Both the position numbers and the translations under genes were made by a program. From Rickettsiales bacterium (GTDB taxonomy: Bacteria; Pseudomonadota; Alphaproteobacteria; Rickettsiales; UBA1997), in NCBI GenBank assembly GCA_031289855.1, contig JAITOR010000050.1, positions 1 to 21,182 on the forward strand: DNA of 21,182 bases, in the 5' to 3' direction. Positions 14,350-21,182 of the stretch are shown piece by piece (the stretch's first letter is position 1; each line of letters starts with the position of its first letter). The notes beneath the pieces were generated by a model. That model ran no database searches, was not told the origin of the DNA, and saw nothing but the letters and a program-made list of their open reading frames with translations.

Positions 14350-15423
14350 TTATAAGGCGATGCAATTTTCACCTTCAAGCATGCCATCAAATACCTTGAT
14401 GTCCGTTGCCGTTATAAATGTTTGAACTTGTAATTTTTTTAATTCACTAAATAATGCTATTTTTTTTGTGTTATCCAAATATGAAAAAACTTCATCCAAC
14501 AATATAATTGGGCTCGCCTTTTTCATTTCGACGCACATAAAGGCTTTTAACAAAGTTAATGATATTAATAATAATTTTTGTTCTCCAGTGGAGCAAAATT
14601 CACCCATTATGTTTTTTGTGTGATAAAAAACTTTCAAATCACTTTTATGAGTTCCGTCTTTTGTTCGCTTAGAAAATTTATCCTGCTGTCTATTTTTAAA
14701 TAAAAGTTGCCTAAATTCATCAGAATTTTTAAAAATTCCCTTCTCCATTGATAGAATAAATTTTGGAAATTCAAAATCGTATTTTTCAATCAAATTATTC
14801 ATAATATTCACAACATTTTCTCGTGCCATTGTAATTTCAACACCAGTTTCTGCAATTTTATTTTCCAATACAGAAAGCCAATTTACATCATATTTTTCTT
14901 GCAAAACTTTTATTCGTTCTTTTACATAATATTCGTATTTTGAAACCAATTTTGCATGTCCAGTATTTATTAAATATACACATCTATCAAGAAATTTTCT
15001 TCTTACACTTTTATCTTCATTGAAAAAATTTTGCATATTAGGAGTCAACCAAATAATATTAAAAATATCATTCAATTCATTTTGCCCTCTAACCACATTA
15101 CCATTCATCTTAATTTTCTTCTTATCATTTTCTGTATAAACCATTACATCATCAATAATTGGATGTCCTATAATATTAGCATTCACACTCCAACCATAAC
15201 CATCATAAAAACTATTCACGCTTTTTTCATCTACCCTTAAAATATCGCCCATATCCGCATTTAAAAGACCTTTTCCCACAGACAACATTGATATACTTTC
15301 CAACACATTTGTCTTTCCTACTCCATTTTTTCCATAAATGATATTGTTTATGGGTAAAAAATCAAAATATCTATCCTTATAAACCCTATAATTTACTATA
15401 TGTAATTTTTTGATAAATGCCAA
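14350..15423 (-). CDS. recF: DNA replication and repair protein RecF
   Basis: A SMC-like ATPase that, with RecO and RecR, helps load RecA at single-strand gaps. Walker A GKNGVGKT is at 31-38 in the RecF context (NIIYGKNGVGKTNVLESI). Family blocks are LTPNMQNFFNEDKSVRRKFLDR (126-147), the signature STGEQK (278-283) and Walker B IILLDEVFSYLD (306-317). The length, 357 aa, is normal. The start is TTG at 15423, directly abutting the TAG of skp with no gap. It is the only start giving the expected N-terminus (AFIKKLHIVNYRVY), so translation is probably coupled to skp. RecF usually sits beside dnaA/dnaN; here it follows an outer-membrane chaperone gene. Confidence 0.95.
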   Translation of the reverse strand: MAFIKKLHIVNYRVYKDRYFDFLPINNIIYGKNGVGKTNVLESISMLSVGKGLLNADMGDILRVDEKSVNSFYDGYGWSVNANIIGHPIIDDVMVYTENDKKKIKMNGNVVRGQNELNDIFNIIWLTPNMQNFFNEDKSVRRKFLDRCVYLINTGHAKLVSKYEYYVKERIKVLQEKYDVNWLSVLENKIAETGVEITMARENVVNIMNNLIEKYDFEFPKFILSMEKGIFKNSDEFRQLLFKNRQQDKFSKRTKDGTHKSDLKVFYHTKNIMGEFCSTGEQKLLLISLTLLKAFMCVEMKKASPIILLDEVFSYLDNTKKIALFSELKKLQVQTFITATDIKVFDGMLEGENCIAL

Positions 15424-15960
15424 CTATTTTTTCTTAAAATTAACTTTTACTGTTTTATATTGTTTGTTTAATCTTGTAATTACTTCACCAGAAATATCTA
15501 ATTTTCCATCGTTATAAACCACAAAAGATGAAGGTAAAACTACATCAAAAATATATTTACCATCTTTTTCTTTTTTCAAATCACTCACAATAACTTTTAT
15601 ATTATTAGTTATCTGAGTTACCACATCAACATAAGCACTTTGTAAACTTCCTTCATTTTCTTTTACTTCATTTTGAAATTTTACTACTTTTTCTTGGAAT
15701 TTCTGTATTTTATCTTGCGCCACTGACTGGTCAAGAACTTTAATTTGCCCTTCCAATTCTTCTTTTTCAGTTTGCAAAACTTTTTCTTTTTTCTTCAAAT
15801 CTTTTTCAATACCTTCTTTTTTTTCTTTAATTTCCTTCTCGGCTTTTACCATAGCAGCAGAGTTTTTTACAATTTCATCCAATTTTATAACAGCAATTTC
15901 TGTTGCATTTACTGACACTATTGATACAATAAATAAAACACTTAACAAAAAAATTTTCAT
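15424..15960 (-). CDS. skp: Periplasmic chaperone of the Skp/OmpH family
   Basis: Skp/OmpH chaperones hold unfolded outer-membrane proteins in the periplasm. Residues 1-19 are a signal peptide (MKIFLLSVLFIVSIVSVNA), followed by the family opener EIAVIKLDEIVKNSAAM. Residues 35-115 are a long Lys/Glu-rich coiled coil that forms the tentacles of the trimer, and the C-terminal part (YIFDVVLPSSFVVYNDGKLDIS) matches the conserved beta segment ending the family fold. The length is 178 aa. AGGA lies about 6-10 nt before the ATG. In many proteobacteria this gene leads the lpxD-fabZ-lpxA cluster; here recF follows instead. Together with the degenerate LpxC-like gene next door this hints that lipid A synthesis is reduced or rearranged. 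Confidence 0.88.
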   Translation of the reverse strand: MKIFLLSVLFIVSIVSVNATEIAVIKLDEIVKNSAAMVKAEKEIKEKKEGIEKDLKKKEKVLQTEKEELEGQIKVLDQSVAQDKIQKFQEKVVKFQNEVKENEGSLQSAYVDVVTQITNNIKVIVSDLKKEKDGKYIFDVVLPSSFVVYNDGKLDISGEVITRLNKQYKTVKVNFKKK

Positions 15961-15998
15961 TTTTATTCCTATTTTTATAACACTTATTAACTATTACG

Positions 15999-16027
15999 AT
16001 AGTAATACAATTATTTTTATTTTGCAA
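15999..16027 (-). promoter_or_regulatory. skp-recF promoter
   Basis: On the minus strand there is a -35 TTGCAA (16027-16022), a 17-bp spacer and a -10 TACTAT (16004-15999). The leader is about 38 nt and carries the AGGA ribosome-binding site. A small inverted repeat TATTAC-GATA-GTAATA (15992-16007) overlaps the -10 and could be an operator. Confidence 0.5.
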
Positions 16028-16036
16028 ATTAATTTG
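16025..16036. promoter_or_regulatory. 12-bp perfect palindrome between divergent promoters (skp/bioY)
   Basis: CAAATTAATTTG is its own reverse complement and links the two divergent -35 boxes (TTGCAA on minus, TTGACT on plus). The 16-base block TTGCAAATTAATTTGA (16022-16037) recurs exactly at 20795-20810 between nfu and carB. Confidence 0.55.
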
Positions 16037-16062
16037 ACTAAATGTTATTTAATAAATATTAT
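16034..16062 (+). promoter_or_regulatory. Promoter of the bioY operon
   Basis: The -35 TTGACT (16034-16039), a 17-bp spacer and the -10 TATTAT (16057-16062) are followed by about 33 nt to the bioY ATG. There is no Shine-Dalgarno before the ATG. Confidence 0.6.
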
Positions 16063-16095
16063 CTTAAATAGTTAACTAAATTAAAATTATTATTT

Positions 16096-16626
16096 ATGGA
16101 AAATGTTATAAATAAAATTGATGTAAAGGTTATATTTAAAGTGCTTTTTGCATCGTTCGTAATGGCAGTGGCTGCCCAAATTTATATTCCTCTCCCTATT
16201 GTAAATATAAGTGGTCAAACACTTGGTATGATGGTTTTGGCTTTATGTCTACCTACAAAATTAGCCGTATCAACTATGATTTTATATATACTTGAAGGTG
16301 TTGCGGGCCTTCCAGTTTTTACTGGCCATAGAGCAGGATTACCAATTTTAATGGGAACAAGTGGTGGATTTTTAATAGGTTTTGTATTTGCGTCTGCATT
16401 CATTAGTCATTTTGCGGAACAATCAAATTCAAAATTAAAAATTGCTGGTGTAGTTTTTGTGGGTTTAATCATAACTTATATTTTTGGACTATTACAACTA
16501 TCTTTGTTGGTTCCGGCCGATAAAGTGTTGGAATATGGTTTATATCCATTTATTACGGGAGAGATAGTAAAATTGATATTGGTAACTGTTTTAACCCCAA
16601 TGTCAAAAGAATTTTTTAAAAGGTAA
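16096..16626 (+). CDS. bioY: Biotin transporter BioY (ECF S-component)
   Basis: The membrane substrate-binding subunit of the energy-coupling-factor biotin uptake system. The protein has about six hydrophobic helices. Family hallmarks are IPLPIVNISGQTLGMMVLAL (31-50), where the PVTLQTL-type motif reads IVNISGQTL, then YILEGVAGLPVFTGHRAGLP (64-83) and TSGGFLIGFVFAS (88-100). At 176 aa it has normal size. It starts the plus operon and is followed 2 nt after its stop by the LpxC-like gene. The energising BioM/BioN or EcfAAT proteins are not in the window. No BirA-type operator was recognised. Confidence 0.92.
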   Translation: MENVINKIDVKVIFKVLFASFVMAVAAQIYIPLPIVNISGQTLGMMVLALCLPTKLAVSTMILYILEGVAGLPVFTGHRAGLPILMGTSGGFLIGFVFASAFISHFAEQSNSKLKIAGVVFVGLIITYIFGLLQLSLLVPADKVLEYGLYPFITGEIVKLILVTVLTPMSKEFFKR

Positions 16627-16628
16627 TT

Positions 16629-17273
16629 ATGTACAATGGAAAGCAAACTACAATAAGTTTTAAAGTTTTTTTGTTTGGTAAAACAAAGGATAACAAAAAA
16701 CTTATAGAAGTTGCTTTGGCTCCTGCCAATATAAATGATGGAATAGTATTTAAAAGAACAGACATCAACAAAAAAGAAAAATTGAATTTCGACAATGTTA
16801 AGATTGAAAATGGTAGCATTTGTTGTGGATTGGTTAAAAATATAGAGCAATTATTGATTGCCGTATGGGCTAACAAAATTGATAATTTAATCGTTGAAAT
16901 TAATGGAGATACTATGCCATATTTAGAGGGGCATAGCGAACAAATTTCCTTCATTTTAAGCACCGCTCAAACCGAAAGTTTTGATATTTCAAGAAATGTA
17001 TTCGAACTTAAAAAAAAGATTAAAAATGATTTTTTAATCATAAAACCATCCACTACTTTTTCAATCGTAGCAAATGGATTTTTGTTTGACAACAAAATAC
17101 ATCCATATAAAAATTTTTTGGCATTTGTAAAAAAAGAAGATAAAGAATATCAAACTTTATTCACACTTGCTTTGCTTTTTATAGGAGGTTTTTCTTTGCT
17201 TGATGTGGAAATTACAAAATTTGCGGAAAATGAAATTTTTGAAACAATAAAAACTTTATTCAATGGAAAATAA
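16629..17273 (+). CDS. Degenerate LpxC-like protein (UDP-3-O-acyl-GlcNAc deacetylase remnant)
   Basis: LpxC is the zinc deacetylase that commits to lipid A synthesis. Residues 5-115 follow its N-terminal domain: VALAPANINDGIVFKRTDI (28-46), VKNIEQLLIAVWANKIDN (69-86) and VEINGDTMPYLEGHSEQISF (89-108), which parallel the family blocks GIVFRRTD, VEHLLSA-IDN and VPIMDGSA-PF. The zinc ligand His of the EHL motif is Gln74 here (IEQLL). The second domain is cut to about 90 residues, without the HKxxDxxGD zinc-binding motif or the GH catalytic histidine, although LFIGGFSLL (183-191) may be a remnant of the GDLYLLG region. At 214 aa it is about 90 short of normal. It should lack deacetylase activity. 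It has an intact frame and an AAAAGG ribosome-binding site, and overlaps holB by 11 nt. It is either a decaying gene or a repurposed fold. Confidence 0.7.
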   Translation: MYNGKQTTISFKVFLFGKTKDNKKLIEVALAPANINDGIVFKRTDINKKEKLNFDNVKIENGSICCGLVKNIEQLLIAVWANKIDNLIVEINGDTMPYLEGHSEQISFILSTAQTESFDISRNVFELKKKIKNDFLIIKPSTTFSIVANGFLFDNKIHPYKNFLAFVKKEDKEYQTLFTLALLFIGGFSLLDVEITKFAENEIFETIKTLFNGK

Positions 17274-18171
17274 TCTTTTTCAAGAATTTTCAAATAACAA
17301 ACTCCATCATTCTCTTTTATTAGTTGGTAAAAGAGGTGTTGGAAAATTTGAAATTGCAAAACGATTGGCAATTAAAATTTTAGGAGAAGGTAGTGAAGGA
17401 CTTGTAAATTCAAGGACACATCCTGATTTTTTGCTTATTGAGAAAGAGGAAAAAGAGAAAGAAATAAAAATTGAAGTGGTAGACAAAATTAAGGATTTCA
17501 TACAACTATCGGCTTCCATGTCAAAAAATAAGGTTATCATTGTAAATGCAGTGGATGAAATGACCGAAAAAGTGCAAAATGCAATTTTAAAAATGGTGGA
17601 AGAGCCCCACAGAAATACGAATATCTTGTTGGTTTGTCATAATATAAATAATGTATTGATTACAATAAAATCAAGGTGTAGAAAAGTTAGTATTCCGTCA
17701 CTTGATTACATGTCCTGGAAAAAAGCAATGATAGGTGGAACTCAGGAATTGTATGATATGAGTGGAGGTTCAATTTATTATGCAAATTTAATTTTGGATA
17801 ATGATGGTGAAAAAATTGCAAGGGACATTAAGGATCTATTATCACAAAAAGTTTTAAATATTGAAAAATTACATGTTTTTGCTGATGACATTATAAAAGA
17901 AAATAATGATGAAAAACCAAAGAAAAAAGCCAAAGAAAATCTTAAATTTATGGTATTCAATGAATTGATTTTGAATATTTTATATAATGTTTTGAAATAT
18001 TATACAACTGACAAAATAGATGATGATTTGAAAGATTTTGCCAACAGAAATAATGAAAAAATGATACTTGAAAAGTTTAATTTTGTAAAAAATATTTTGA
18101 CTGATGTTGATAGAATATACTTGAATAAAAAGCATTCAATTGTGGTGTGTTTTTTGGAATTAAGCAAATGA
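17263..18171 (+). CDS. holB: DNA polymerase III delta' subunit
   Basis: Part of the clamp-loader complex that places the beta sliding clamp on DNA. It is an AAA+ protein: P-loop GKRGVGK (22-28, ending in Phe where active ATPases have Ser/Thr, as expected for the non-hydrolysing delta'), HPDFLLI (53-59), sensor region VIIVNAVDEM (91-100), NAILKMVEEP (106-115) and the SRC arginine-finger motif (137-139). The zinc-binding Cys cluster of some DnaX/HolB proteins is absent. The length is 302 aa. The ATG is inside the last codons of the LpxC-like gene, and its TGA overlaps the next ATG (ATGA, 18168-18171), so the operon is translationally coupled. Confidence 0.88.
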   Translation: MENNLFQEFSNNKLHHSLLLVGKRGVGKFEIAKRLAIKILGEGSEGLVNSRTHPDFLLIEKEEKEKEIKIEVVDKIKDFIQLSASMSKNKVIIVNAVDEMTEKVQNAILKMVEEPHRNTNILLVCHNINNVLITIKSRCRKVSIPSLDYMSWKKAMIGGTQELYDMSGGSIYYANLILDNDGEKIARDIKDLLSQKVLNIEKLHVFADDIIKENNDEKPKKKAKENLKFMVFNELILNILYNVLKYYTTDKIDDDLKDFANRNNEKMILEKFNFVKNILTDVDRIYLNKKHSIVVCFLELSK

Positions 18172-18833
18172 TGATAAATAAGAATTTATTCTATAAATTA
18201 GAAAGTGAACTTATAAAACGAGGACTTGATAGCGATTACCATACTTTTAATGAAATAAAATATACACTCAAAACACAACCAAAATTTTCACCCGTTGAAT
18301 TAGTAAAAGAAATAGCATATGTTATTTTGGTAAGTGGTTTTAGACAATCCATTGCAAAAAAGAAACATAAAGAAATTTTTAACTATTTAGAAAGCATAGA
18401 AAATGTTGATGAAAAAATTCTTTACGAAATTTTCAACGGCAAAAAAACAACTTTTATTTTAGATTTATGGAACAAAAAGGAACAATTGCAGAAAGATTTT
18501 TACAACACTAATGACAAAAAAACATTTTTGCTAAACATTAAAGGAATCGGAAATATTACGATAGGACATCTTGTGAGAAATCTTGGTCTTGATGCTAATT
18601 CCGTAAAATATGACATACATATACAAAGATTAGGTTGCGCTTTATATGGTGAAAATACAGAAAAAATTAATAACGGAAACCTACATAAAGATATTAAATT
18701 TGTTTGTGATAAAATGTTTGATTTTATAGTAAATGAAACTGGTGAAATGAAGGGTTATATTGATGTTGTTCTATTTAAAAGTTGTGCTGAAGGATTGATA
18801 AAAATTGAAAACAACAAGGTTAGTTTTTCATAA
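18168..18833 (+). CDS. HhH-GPD-like protein, probable DNA glycosylase relative
   Basis: The start ATG overlaps the holB stop (ATGA), giving 221 aa. An in-frame ATG at 18147 lies inside holB and is not preferred. The middle holds a helix-hairpin-helix, LLNIKGIGNITIGHLVRNLG (121-140), followed by KYDIHIQRLG (147-156). The spacing and the Asp-x-His-x-x-Arg pattern fit the HhH-GPD base-excision glycosylases, with D149 as the likely catalytic Asp. The lysine that bifunctional enzymes carry in the hairpin (GxGxKTA in Nth) is missing, and so is the C-terminal four-cysteine iron-sulfur motif. It may be a monofunctional glycosylase, a diverged 8-oxoguanine or alkyl-base enzyme, or a DNA-binding relative. 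The tail overlaps the convergent MFS gene by 14 bp. Confidence 0.6.
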   Translation: MMINKNLFYKLESELIKRGLDSDYHTFNEIKYTLKTQPKFSPVELVKEIAYVILVSGFRQSIAKKKHKEIFNYLESIENVDEKILYEIFNGKKTTFILDLWNKKEQLQKDFYNTNDKKTFLLNIKGIGNITIGHLVRNLGLDANSVKYDIHIQRLGCALYGENTEKINNGNLHKDIKFVCDKMFDFIVNETGEMKGYIDVVLFKSCAEGLIKIENNKVSFS

Positions 18834-20025
18834 TATGTTTATCTCTTAACATCAATGCAGTAACTATTCCAAGCATTACAAATCCAAATATAGATACAAA
18901 TAAAAAGCCATAATAATAACTATATTGTTCACTAAGATAACTAAAATAATATAAAACTGGAATTGAAATTATTGCTCTAATAAAACTTTCAATTGATGCA
19001 ACTGTGCTACGAATTTTTAATGGTATCATTGATTGTTGTTTAGCATAGTATACTGGATACGCGATTATTCCTTGCCACCAAAAAACTATAATCAACAAAT
19101 ATGAGAATGGAAATTTATAAACCACTATTGCAACCAACAATAATAAATCAGTAATAATGTATAAAAGAAGAGCCCATTTTGTGGAAATTTTTCTATCTTT
19201 TATGGACATCCAATAGCCAAATAAAGCAGCAGACATTGCATCAAAAAAGAACAAATACCCAACCATATTTTCATTATTTGTAATGTCTTTATATAAAACG
19301 GAATTATATGTACCAACTACTTTTGTAACAACAATATAGGAAATACAATTTCTAAATAACATATACGAAATACTTCTATGTTTCAAAGTATATTTAAATG
19401 CTTGTTTGATTATTTTAAACAAATTCGTGTTTAATTTTTGTATATTTTCATTTCGTTGTTTATGGTCAGTGATTCCAAATAAGGCAATCAAAGCTATGCA
19501 GGCTATTACAAATTCTGTCCATATCATTGTATTATAATTGCCAAAAAATTTCAACACAAGCGAAGTTGATATTCCTAGTGCTGCAAAAATAAAGTTTATA
19601 ATCGCATTGCTCCGTCGATTAAAAATGGTAAAATAATCTTCTCTACCATAATGTTTTAAATTATTGTATACAATGTCAGGACCCGTTAAAATAGTGTCTG
19701 CCAATCCAAATATAATTCCAACAACAATCGCCGTCGTTTCATCTATTTTTATCACAAATATCAATATACCTATCATTTGCAAAATTTGTGCCACAATTAA
19801 ACATTTTTTTTCACCAAATCTATCGGCCAAACTTCCTGTTGGAATTTCCAAAATAATCTTTGTTATTTGATTTACAATATAAAAATAAAAAATATAAATT
19901 GGAGATAAACTTTTTTCTAAAATTAGAGGTAGGAATAGCGCAAAAACCAAAGAAAATTTAAATACCACATAAATGTATGCTCGTATTAAAAACCCCTTCC
20001 ATTCCTTATCATCTATTAATTTCAT
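18820..20025 (-). CDS. Major facilitator superfamily transporter
   Basis: A polytopic membrane protein of 401 aa with about twelve hydrophobic segments in two halves separated by a basic, Asn/Lys-rich loop near residues 190-215 (TDHKQRNENIQKLNTN). The loop after the second helix carries the MFS motif A in the form GSLADRFGEKK (about 63-73). The substrate is unknown. The sequence resembles the broad set of uncharacterised or drug-efflux-like MFS proteins. Its ATG overlaps the coaD stop as ATGA (20022-20025), so it is the last gene of the nfu-coaD-MFS operon. Nothing in it points to pantetheine or Fe-S transport, despite the company. Confidence 0.85.
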   Translation of the reverse strand: MKLIDDKEWKGFLIRAYIYVVFKFSLVFALFLPLILEKSLSPIYIFYFYIVNQITKIILEIPTGSLADRFGEKKCLIVAQILQMIGILIFVIKIDETTAIVVGIIFGLADTILTGPDIVYNNLKHYGREDYFTIFNRRSNAIINFIFAALGISTSLVLKFFGNYNTMIWTEFVIACIALIALFGITDHKQRNENIQKLNTNLFKIIKQAFKYTLKHRSISYMLFRNCISYIVVTKVVGTYNSVLYKDITNNENMVGYLFFFDAMSAALFGYWMSIKDRKISTKWALLLYIITDLLLLVAIVVYKFPFSYLLIIVFWWQGIIAYPVYYAKQQSMIPLKIRSTVASIESFIRAIISIPVLYYFSYLSEQYSYYYGFLFVSIFGFVMLGIVTALMLRDKHIMKN

Positions 20026-20501
20026 CCCATTTTCCTTTTAATTTCTTTTTCAATATCTTCACTCACAAAGCTACTTATATCGCCTCCTAATTTTGCCAAC
20101 GTTCTAACATTCGTGGAAGATGTGAATTTTTCTTTTTCCGTTGCGGGTAAAATTAAAGTTTCATAGTTTTTAAAAAGTCGTTTATTTATTACAGCCATGT
20201 TAAATTCATTTTCAAAATCAGCAAATCCCCTAACACCCCTAATTACAAACGTAGCATTGTATTTTTTGAAAAAATCGGCAATTAAACCTGCAAATGGCAC
20301 AATTTTTACATTTTTTAAATTTTTAACTTCATTTTCAACAAGTTTAACTCTTTCGCTTTGGGTAAAAAGGGTGTTTTTTCCTGTATCTTGTGCTATCGCA
20401 ACTATCAATTCATCGGAAAATTTCAAACTTCTTTTTATAACATCTAAATGTCCTTTTGTAATTGGATCAAATGTTCCTGGATAAATCGCTGTTTTTTTCA
20501 T
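20022..20501 (-). CDS. coaD: Phosphopantetheine adenylyltransferase
   Basis: It catalyses the penultimate step of coenzyme A synthesis: 4'-phosphopantetheine plus ATP gives dephospho-CoA. The nucleotidyltransferase signature AIYPGTFDPITKGHLDVIKRS (residues 5-25) includes the TxGH motif, as TKGH. IRGVRGFADFENEF (88-101) and the C-terminal SSTNVRTLAKLGGD (128-141) are diagnostic. At 159 aa the length is typical. It overlaps nfu upstream and the MFS gene downstream by 4 nt each, so expression is tightly coupled. Confidence 0.96.
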   Translation of the reverse strand: MKKTAIYPGTFDPITKGHLDVIKRSLKFSDELIVAIAQDTGKNTLFTQSERVKLVENEVKNLKNVKIVPFAGLIADFFKKYNATFVIRGVRGFADFENEFNMAVINKRLFKNYETLILPATEKEKFTSSTNVRTLAKLGGDISSFVSEDIEKEIKRKMG

Positions 20502-20764
20502 GGTTGTATTTCGTCCTCATCAAAATCAAGTGCTACCACATCCTTTAAATCTGGTACATATTCTTGCAATACACCAAATACAGCATGTTTTAAAGTCACA
20601 TCAGCCATACCACATCCATGACAATGTCCAAGCAATTTTACTTTCAAAATATCATCATCAGTATATTCTATAAATTCGATATTTCCCCCATCAAATATCA
20701 ATACAGGACGAACTTTTTCTTCTATTTGCTCTTTTATTATTTTTATCTTTTCTTCCTTATCCAT
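20498..20764 (-). CDS. NifU C-terminal-domain (Nfu-type) Fe-S carrier protein
   Basis: A small scaffold or carrier that delivers Fe-S clusters. The 88-aa protein is essentially one NifU C-terminal domain: an N-terminal helix (KIKIIKEQIEEKVRPVLIFD), DGGNIEFIEY, VKLLGHCHGCGMADVTLK with the cluster-binding CxxC (Cys-His-Gly-Cys), and a closing helix plus an acidic tail. It lacks the N-terminal Nfu domain of alphaproteobacterial and mitochondrial Nfu1. The ATG at 20764 lies 8 nt from a -10 box, nearly leaderless. It heads the operon nfu-coaD-MFS. Confidence 0.9.
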   Translation of the reverse strand: MDKEEKIKIIKEQIEEKVRPVLIFDGGNIEFIEYTDDDILKVKLLGHCHGCGMADVTLKHAVFGVLQEYVPDLKDVVALDFDEDEIQP

Positions 20765-20772
20765 GTCATGTA

Positions 20773-20800
20773 ATGATATTTATTATTTATAATCTTGCAA
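20773..20800 (-). promoter_or_regulatory. nfu-coaD-MFS promoter, near-leaderless
   Basis: On the minus strand there is a -35 TTGCAA (20800-20795), a 16-bp spacer and a -10 TATCAT (20778-20773), with 8 nt before the nfu ATG. It is divergent from the carB promoter. Confidence 0.5.
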
Positions 20801-20809
20801 ATTAATTTG
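20798..20809. promoter_or_regulatory. 12-bp perfect palindrome between divergent promoters (nfu/carB)
   Basis: CAAATTAATTTG links the -35 boxes of nfu and carB. It is identical to the palindrome at 16025-16036, in the same geometry. Confidence 0.55.
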
Positions 20810-20834
20810 AATATTTATTTATTAAAAGTATAAA
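20807..20834 (+). promoter_or_regulatory. carB promoter, leaderless type
   Basis: The -35 TTGAAT (20807-20812), a 16-bp spacer and the -10 TATAAA (20829-20834) are followed by 7 nt before the carB ATG at 20842. There is no Shine-Dalgarno. Confidence 0.65.
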
Positions 20835-20841
20835 CTGCAAT

Positions 20842-21182
20842 ATGTCAAAAAATAAAAATATTCATTCAATTTTGATTATAGGTGCAGGTCCAATTGTTAT
20901 TGGGCAGGCATGTGAATTCGATTATTCTGGAACACAAGGAGCAAAAGTTTTAAGGGAAGAAGGTTATAGGGTAATTTTGGTAAATTCCAATCCAGCAACA
21001 ATAATGACAGATAGCGAAACTGCTGACAAAATTTATCTTGAACCAGTAAATGAGGAAATTGTTACTCAAATAATAGAAAAAGAAAAACCAGATGCTATTT
21101 TAGCAACATTAGGCGGTCAAACTGCCTTAAACATAGCATTAAATTTAAGTAAAAATGGCACACTTGATAAATATAATGTGAA
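20842..21182 (+). CDS. carB: Carbamoyl-phosphate synthase large subunit (N-terminal part)
   Basis: CarB makes carbamoyl phosphate for pyrimidine and arginine synthesis. Only the first 113 codons are in the window, and the frame is open at the right edge. The N-terminus is unmistakable: SILIIGAGPIVIGQACEFDY, SGTQGAKVLREEGYRVILV, NSNPATIMTDSETADKIYLEP and ATLGGQTALN, the pre-ATP-grasp domain of the carboxyphosphate half. The ATG is fixed by this homology and by a promoter 7 nt upstream. carA is not adjacent on the 5' side, since nfu lies there divergently. Confidence 0.96.
   Translation, partial: MSKNKNIHSILIIGAGPIVIGQACEFDYSGTQGAKVLREEGYRVILVNSNPATIMTDSETADKIYLEPVNEEIVTQIIEKEKPDAILATLGGQTALNIALNLSKNGTLDKYNV

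Overview
The window is about 21 kb of AT-rich, densely packed bacterial chromosome with short intergenic gaps and many 4-base (ATGA) overlaps. Family composition suggests an alphaproteobacterium, probably with a small or streamlined genome. The clues are an RNase E/G whose N-terminus reads like the alphaproteobacterial enzyme, an AddA-type helicase-nuclease rather than RecB, and a PhnP-like metallo-hydrolase of the kind common in that class. The low GC, a stand-alone 5' nuclease in place of full PolA and a degenerate LpxC-like gene fit genome reduction. The lineage is inference. All genes are read with the standard code.

Layout, left to right. Positions 1-625 (minus) hold a truncated gene with a repetitive Pro/Ala/Ser/Thr tail. 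Positions 931-3696 (plus) form an operon: acetolactate synthase small subunit (ilvN), dprA, a possible 16-codon leader ORF and a helical-repeat protein. addA (minus) meets it tail to tail. A divergent promoter region at 6866-7069 separates addA from an amino-acid-type periplasmic binding protein (plus). Next are a stand-alone 5'-3' exonuclease and serS (both minus). serS is bracketed by two nearly identical ~48-bp elements pointing outward, each ending in a perfect Shine-Dalgarno followed by a tiny ORF. The plus-strand run metallo-hydrolase, RNase E/G, murD converges on a minus-strand pair, skp and recF. A divergent promoter then serves the plus operon bioY, lpxC-like, holB, HhH-glycosylase-like. 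This converges with a minus operon nfu, coaD, MFS transporter. carB begins at 20842 and runs off the right edge.

The genes are mainly information processing (AddA, DprA, RecF, the 5' nuclease, HolB, the HhH protein, SerRS, RNase E/G), envelope (MurD, Skp, the LpxC-like remnant) and cofactor or precursor supply (BioY, CoaD, Nfu, CarB, IlvN). No phage, insertion sequence, tRNA, rRNA or CRISPR array was seen.

Two non-coding themes stand out. Several genes have good sigma-70-like promoters whose -10 box lies only 6-8 nt before the ATG, so their mRNAs are probably leaderless. By contrast, the strongest Shine-Dalgarno sequences precede very short ORFs. The most unusual item is the outward-facing pair of mini-gene-like elements around serS.
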